A DNA stretch of 64,000 bases from Halocaridina rubra (Eukaryota; Arthropoda; Malacostraca; Decapoda; Atyidae): NCBI GenBank assembly GCA_037179515.1, contig JAXCGZ010022649.1:1-64000 (forward strand). The letters run 5' to 3'. Of the stretch, positions 45,011 through 64,000 are shown one piece after another. Under the pieces are notes generated by a model, which ran no database searches, was not told the DNA's origin, and saw nothing but the letters and a program-made list of their open reading frames with translations. The stretch's first letter is position 1. Each line of letters starts with the position of its first letter. The position numbers and the translations under genes are program-made.

Positions 45011-45211
45011 ATAATGGTAATATATACACATAATGTTTACTGTATTTAGTCTAATGCATCATGTCGCTCTTGGTTCATAAGATACAGGTCAGTAAAAGTA
45101 GCACTATATTTTTATCTAATATAATGCACTTTTAAACTGAGAGAAATGCTTCCATGGTATTGAGAGCAAATATAAATGAAAGTATTTTACATTATATACA
45201 TTAAAACCATA
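45011..45211 (+). other. MECR 3' UTR (presumed)
   Basis: Non-coding sequence between the MECR stop and the R1 transposon. ATTAAA near 45200 is the only poly(A)-like signal before the transposon. Confidence 0.35.
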
Positions 45212-45717
45212 CCTATGAGGTATAATCAGAAAATTGCGCTGAGCAGTTTGTGAGCCTGGCAGACGAATACACACGTAGCAGCGTTGTTGTGTGCGATTAC
45301 GTTAATGGTTTTATCTATTTAATTATGTATTTTGTTATTTGAAGGAATTAGATTTATTTACAAACTTACCAAATACATAGTCGTATATATGATCTTAATG
45401 TGAAAAAGTTTGTAGAGGTTGGTGAAAGAATAGTCACACGACATTATTGTATACGACTATATCAAGTTAATGGTTTTATTTATTTATTTGTTTATGTATT
45501 TGGTTATTTGAAGGAATTAAATTAATTTATAAAATTACCAAATACATAGCCTTAAACACGATCTTTATGAAAAAAAGTTTGCTGAGGTAGGTGAAAGAAT
45601 AGTCACATGCCATTGTTGTATACATATATATCGAGTTAATTATTTTAATTATTTATTCGTGTATGTATTTGAGATTATATGGAATTGATGATAAACTGTT
45701 GCATGCAGTGAAGAGTT

Positions 45718-46930
45718 AATATGAGGGCAGTAGAGCTTGTGTTAGGGTAGGGAATGAAGTGAGTGAGTGGTTTCCAGTGAGTGTGGGAGTGCGACAGTGA
45801 TGTATGATGTCACCACGGCTGTTCAATTTGTATATTGATGGAGTCGTAAGAGGTGAATGAGCGAGTGCGTGGTCGAGGTTTGAGAATGGTAGATGGGGAT
45901 AATAGTGAGTGGGAGCTGAATCAGTTGCTGTTTGCAGATGATACTGTGGTGGTGGCAGATTCAGAGGAGAAGCTGTGTCAGTTAAGTGTAACAATTTGAA
46001 AGAGTAAGGTTAAGAGGTGTACAAGAAATGAGGATGGTGCTGGAGTGAATGTTATGTTGAATGGAGAGTCACTTGAGGAAGTCGATCAGTTTAAGTATTT
46101 AGGCTGGGCTATAGCTGCAAATGGTGGAGTGGAAGCAGCAGATGTGTGTCACAGAGTGAATGAAGGATGTAAACTGTTGGGTGCTTTGAAAGGAGTGATG
46201 AAGAATAGAGGGTAGGAAATTAATGTTAGGAAAGTTTTGTATGAGGAAGTGGTTGTGCCAACTGTGATGTATGGAGCAGAGTTATGGGGTATGAAAGTGA
46301 GAGACGGAAACTAAATGTGTTTGAGATGAAATGCCTGAGGAGTATGATTTGTGTATCTCGGTTGGATAGGGTTAGGAATGAAGTGGTGAGAGCAAGAACC
46401 GGTGTGAGAAGAGAATTTGCAGACAGAGTAGATATGAATGTTCTGAGATGGTTTGGCCATGTGGAAAGGATGGATGATGAAAGACTGCTGAAAAAAAGGT
46501 GATGAATGCAAGAATTGATGGGAGAAATGCTAGAGGAGGCCTAGGTTTGGGTGGATGGATGGAGTAAGGAGAGCCCTGCATGATAGGAGGATGGATGTGA
46601 GGGAAGCAATTGAGCGTGCTAAGAATAGAAATGAGTGGCGAGTGATTGTGACGCAGCTCTGATGGGCATCTGCTGTTACCATGGGGCTACATCTTACAGA
46701 GGTAGCCCTGTGGTAGGGGCAGTAGGGGAACCACAGGGGCAGTAGGGGAGTTAGCAGTTATGAAGCGACTCAGGTTGTGGAAGAGCCGGGAGGATGGGCT
46801 GTGGCATTCCAGCAGTGCCATCTGAATGGTTGCTAGCTCCCTTGTCATTGCCCATAGAGCAAAGTAATCCCCTTATTGTTTCGTGTTTTGATGTCGGCTA
46901 CCCCCCAGTTGGGGGAGACAGCCAAGCTAG
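45718..46930 (+). pseudogene. Non-LTR retrotransposon RT fragment with full 3' tail
   Basis: Degenerate RT: LNQLLFADDTVVVADSEEKL near 45920 (FADD box), LNGESLEEVDQFKYLGWAIA near 46065-46125, VVVPTVMYGAELWG near 46250, then the open piece 46284-46502 (MKCLRSMICVSRLDRVRNE, VLRWFGHVERMDDERL) and MDGVRRALHDRRMDVREAIE to about 46640. The non-coding tail 46640-46925 ends in a GGCTACCCCCCAGTTGGGGG hairpin. Stops and frameshifts occur throughout. Likely the same family as the endonuclease fragment at 8583-9075. Confidence 0.85.
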
Positions 46931-47344
46931 ACAGATATATTTGTTTATATGAAACAAGTAGACTGAGAAGACAAAGAAGAATAGCCATTGCTCAATACAA
47001 ATTTCCTCAAGTATATAGAAGAAAATCAAAGAAAACTAGTAATGAAAAGAGTGATAGCCAAAATACAAAATATGAAAAAGGATTATTTTATGAATAAAGA
47101 TATATCACCTATGAAGAACTGAAATCTGTTACAAAAGATATGAAAAGGAAAATTAAAGGGAATGATCTTAGCAATTGGATAAATGAAATACAAGGTAAGT
47201 CATGTTTAAAAATTTACTCCAAATGGAAACAGAACTGAAATGTGAAGAAAATCTATGACAGTTGACCAGCATTAGTTATTTTTTACAAAACAAGAACATA
47301 TGTATATTTTGGAGAGGGACACCAAAAGGACAATAGGAATGCAT
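46931..47344 (+). pseudogene. Possible second LINE remnant
   Basis: Lys-rich coding-like sequence: ETSRLRRQRRIAIAQYKFPQ (46960-47020), KRKIKGNDLSNWINEI near 47150 and FYKTRTYVYILERDTKRTIG near 47290. The last piece resembles the region before the zinc-finger end of jockey-type ORFs. The assignment is weak. Confidence 0.35.
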
Positions 47345-47858
47345 TATTAAGAGAAGGGCCGTTGGAAAGGCATTACTTCTCAACCTGAACATCTTATCCG
47401 TAATATTATATATCATGCTCATTCGCTGTGATTACATACATAGTAAGAAGTTACTAGTGCTTTGGCTGGATGACCAAAATTGATAACGCATCCCAATGAG
47501 CCTACTGATGATTCAGGAGAGAAAAAAGATCGTTTACCGTCGTAAAAATGGGAAATGGGGGAAGAAGCGTTGCCCACTAGTTCTTGTGTTCATTTGCTGG
47601 TGTTAAGCTGTTTGACCCTAAGTTGGATATGGGGGCTGAATTTATCCAGATGCAAGCCAACCTCAGTAGTAAAGGTAAGCAATACTGTACAGTGTATTTT
47701 ACTATTTTTATGTCTTAAATAAAGAACTTATATTTATATTTATTTTTAGCATTGGTGGAGGACCTAGGTTCGAATTTAGGTGTTTTCTGACTTTCGATGA
47801 AATTGGGGTTACAGCAGCTGTCAGGAACTGAACCCTGTCATAATTCAGGGACCCCCTG

Positions 47859-49236
47859 TATATACACAAAAGCCATAATCCCTCATATGGAGGGTGGCTG
47901 AGAGAAAAATATAACTTTGTCAGTGGGAAGTACAAAGATGATTCCCAGTCCTCTCACTCTGCCTCATTAGTCAATTTTTTCATGCAGTGGAAAACAGGAG
48001 TATTATTGACTTATCATGATTTAGTAACAGATTCCTTGAAAATTACACTTCTTGGGAAGGATTTGATTTTATAAACATACATATGAGAATTAAAGATTCG
48101 AATTCGTAAGCCTCCAAGATATTTACTACTTACTAATTACCTCATCCAAACTTAGTATGATTAACCATTCATTTTCTACTAAGCATTCCACTAATTCATA
48201 TACTTTGTAAAAAAATAACTTGTCTTAGGTGGTGCGTTTTCATATTTCCGTATTACAAATCCAGTATGTCTTATATTAATGTACATTATCATTTTCTTTT
48301 GCCCCTGCTTTATATACCTGAAAAGACTGCTTTAGCAATCTGGCCTGAAAAGTATTAAAAATCCTCAGTATTTCTAATATTTTTATACCTGAATTCTAGG
48401 AAACTTTTACAGAATCTGCAGTGATAAATACAAATTATTTTTCATTAGCATCCCCAGGATTGTACAAGATTATTTTACATAATTATGGTTATTTTCCCAA
48501 AGCTTTGACATAAAGTGCAATCCAGGACATGTAAAAGTATAAAAAGTTTCTATAACTTTAATTATTAAATATCACAGTCATATTTTAAAGAACAAAAGAC
48601 ACCCATATATGCAGTCTAAATTTGTACAGTCGATGGTCAATTCTAATTATAATTTACCTTAATTTAAAATTTTTCACTTCCCCAATAACTACAGTACCAG
48701 TCATAGCATGACAAAGTAACGCTGAGAAACAATAACATACCTAGAAATATACATTGTGCATTAAGTTACATCTTTAATACCGACACACTCAATTATTGTT
48801 TCATGTCAATCATCAAATGAACTCTACAGATGAAATGACGTATTAAGTATATTGAAAGCATTTGTTACTGTACATACACCTAACATTCAAGTACCCGCAG
48901 ACACCTTTCTTAGGTACTAAATATATTAATGAGTATTGAAGTGTCATCATATCATCAGTGAAATAGAAATTTAAAAAAATAAACCATCTCCTCCTCCTAC
49001 ATAATAATTCCTACACACCATCTCACAAAATATACTGCATATCTTATGAATAAACAGCTAAGCATTTACAAATAGTAACTCCCTTAAGTTTGGATTCCCC
49101 TATAGCTACTGTACAAATTTTTTTTTAATATTACGACAAGTCCTGCCCCAAGTCAATTAAAACACTACACTTGTGCCACATGCACACCAGGAAAAAAAAT
49201 TGTTCATTCACACTTTTTTCGTAATTCAGCTTCTAG
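47859..49236 (-). other. 3' UTR/downstream region of the GPAT gene
   Basis: Non-coding, AT-rich sequence downstream (minus strand) of the stop at 49239-49237. ATTAAA-like signals (TTTAAT on +) occur near 48557 and 48774. No repeat recognised. Confidence 0.35.
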
Positions 49237-62265
<13,029 letters not shown>

Positions 62266-62363
62266 CTGCAAAGGAAGAGTATACATTTATAATAAAGGGT
62301 AATTTATACAAAAGAATTAATTAACTTATTCTAATTTTTATTCTGAACGAGACAACTAATAAA

Positions 62364-62468
62364 GTGATCCGACCTGTGACAACTACAAATAATGTGATCC
62401 GACCTGAGACAACTATGAATAACGTGATCTGACCTGAGGCAACTACGAATAATGTGATCCGATCTGAG
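62364..62468. repeat. 30-bp tandem repeat, 3.5 units
   Basis: Units of GTGATCCGACCTGAGACAAC followed by TACGAATAAT, about 90% alike. Confidence 0.93.
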
Positions 62469-62502
62469 TTGGCTGGGACAAAGGGAGTTTGGGTAGAGTA
62501 GA

Positions 62503-62503
<1 letters not shown>

Positions 62504-62580
<77 letters not shown>
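62504..62580. repeat. (GT)n(GA)n compound microsatellite
   Basis: About 32 bp of GT followed by about 45 bp of GA. Open stretches on both strands here are low-complexity artefacts. Confidence 0.98.
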
Positions 62581-62584
<4 letters not shown>

Positions 62585-62611
62585 TGTGGATGGAATTGTT
62601 GGGGGTTATGG

Positions 62612-63312
62612 TGCTCAATTCAATTCAAATTCAAAAAATTTATTAACATACTAGGTAAGTGCATCAAATGGAGCTTGTTAGCGAGTTAACAGGCCCGCCC
62701 CACAAACAATGACAATGAAAATTACAAAATAGTAACAATCCTAATAATGATACATAATATGACAATTGCTCATTTCAAGCAGTGAACTATGATTATAGCA
62801 AATATACTGAGAAAATAGATGAACTAAATTCTAAAAACTTGAGAAAATTTTTTCATATCGTTCATTCATCAAAAGAAAATTCAAGTACTGACCACGTGGA
62901 CAATCGCGAAGAACTCTCTGTTTACACAAAGTAATCACGTTATACTGACGCGGTAAAAGACCGATTGGCAGAAAGCCTACCAAAGCATATTTCGCTCTTG
63001 ACTTGGGAGCTATACATACACTATGCATAAGAATGCTTAAACATAATATAAATGAATACGTATTCATATGCGTAAATTTAATATAATTGAATAAGTATAC
63101 ATATAATGTCTGTAAATCTACATACATGCACTTACAATAAAATAAACAAAACTATGATGCAAAACAACACTTACATAATGTACGTAAAAATGAACGGTCT
63201 TGAAATATATTCAAGACAAGAGAGATCTACTTATGTACAACATTCAGTTCAATTAAAAAAATTTATTAACATAATAGGCAATTACATCAAAAGGTTAGCA
63301 AACTGGGGGTAG
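62612..63312. repeat. Pair of dispersed repeats sharing AATTTATTAACATA
   Basis: 62612-62700 and 63239-63312 share TTCAATT...AAAAATTTATTAACATA.TAGG.AA and a following ACATCAAA/GCATCAAATGG block. Probably two truncated copies of one retroelement tail. Confidence 0.5.
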
Positions 63313-64000
63313 ATGATCGGCGTCGTCACACGGTGTATGTGTGCATGTGTGTGACCCGCTTAACCGATTTCCGTTCTGTTCTACAGTAGTCTCTCTCTCT
63401 CTCTCTCTCTGTCAACGTCTTTCCCCATTTATTGTCATCATCTTTCATTTCCTCTTTCTCGTTTGAATTCTTCTTCTTTCCCTGTTTCTTTCTTCTCTAC
63501 TTTGATGGCAAATGGATGCATCCTTTTAAAGTTCCATCAGGAAATGAAGAGAGTGAATTTAAAACGGAGGGAAGTTTATTATTAGATTTCTCTCTCTCTC
63601 TCTCGCTTTGTTTGGGGTTTATTTAATTTGCAAGATTATAATATTATTAATATTCTGTGGTTCTAAACATTATTCTATCTATCTGCACGAAATCTTAACA
63701 TAAGTAGTGTCAGCTGAGAACAAAAGAAAACGTATACAATTCGTTCAAAGAAAACGTATATCGTACTGTACATGGGAAACATAAATGAAATACTGCATAT
63801 ATATTTTCTACATGCTATATCCCTGATGATATTATATCGAAAGTTTGTTTGCCGTTTGTTCTTAATGCTTTTTTTCAATCTTCATAATATCACGTTCTAA
63901 TAAATTTACCCTTGCACGCTGTTATTAATAAAGTAAAGGGTGGTGTGTTAACAGTGCAGGGAAGATTTATACAGTAAAGGTAAAAATAAATGTAAAATAC
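62701..64000. other. GPAT upstream intron, right edge of window
   Basis: No further GPAT exon recognised. TC-rich microsatellites lie at 63391-63410 and 63588-63604; the rest is AT-rich. Confidence 0.4.

Larger units (their letters stand above)
45212..47858 (+). mobile_element. R1 pogo/mariner-like transposon, copy 2, with LINE inside
   Basis: Starts CCTATGAGGTATAATC and ends CAGGGACCCCCTG, with TA on both sides (45210-45211, 47859-47860). Two ~169-bp tandem units (GAAGGAATTA at 45341 and 45510) are followed by LINE sequence (45718-46930) and then the R1 3' module at 47345-47858 (ATGCAAGCCAACCTCAGTAG, GTTCGAATTTAGGTGTTTTC). Confidence 0.75.

Overview
The window is animal nuclear DNA with intron-rich housekeeping genes embedded in a dense, layered repeat background. 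The genes (RNASEK, DHX33, MECR, GPAT3/4-type) are metazoan. The repeats (several non-LTR retrotransposon families, tRNA-derived SINEs, Ty3/gypsy, Tigger/pogo and hAT elements, very long AT, GT, GA and TC microsatellites) resemble those of large arthropod genomes. I infer a decapod crustacean or close relative; the species cannot be read from the sequence.

Layout: (1) 0-4 kb: a broken Tigger transposase, LINE/SINE fragments and the last two coding exons (2226-2429, 3933-3942, + strand) of an RS/RG-rich, probably RNA-binding, protein. (2) 5.6-9.2 kb: a degenerate hAT element carrying a SINE, followed by two different LINE fragments. (3) 9.7-14.6 kb: a complete three-exon RNASEK gene (+), with intron 1 full of SINEs, a MITE and tandem duplications. 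(4) 16-18 kb: a LINE reverse-transcriptase remnant (-). (5) 19.2-35.5 kb: a complete four-exon DHX33 gene (-). Its introns hold a pogo-like element, a hAT copy, a solo LTR and an antisense Ty3/gypsy element that itself contains a SINE. (6) 37.5-45.0 kb: a complete six-exon MECR gene (+), divergent from DHX33, with two terminal-inverted-repeat elements in intron 1. (7) 45.2-47.9 kb: a second pogo-like copy with a LINE inside. (8) 49.2-62.3 kb: the 3' part of a GPAT3/GPAT4-type glycerol-3-phosphate acyltransferase gene (-), whose 5' exons lie beyond the right edge.

The encoded proteins are unrelated in pathway: a V-ATPase/ribonuclease-kappa subunit, a DEAH helicase linked to rRNA synthesis, mitochondrial fatty-acid synthesis, and ER glycerolipid synthesis. 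No operon-like logic is expected.

The most interesting observations are: two alternative versions (51550-51783 and 60280-60516) of the GPAT exon carrying catalytic motif I, both phase 0/0 and compatible with the same flanking exons, which suggests mutually exclusive splicing; and a readable transposon-in-transposon nest at 53.5-59.0 kb, where removing a TA-flanked element rejoins a split LINE in frame.
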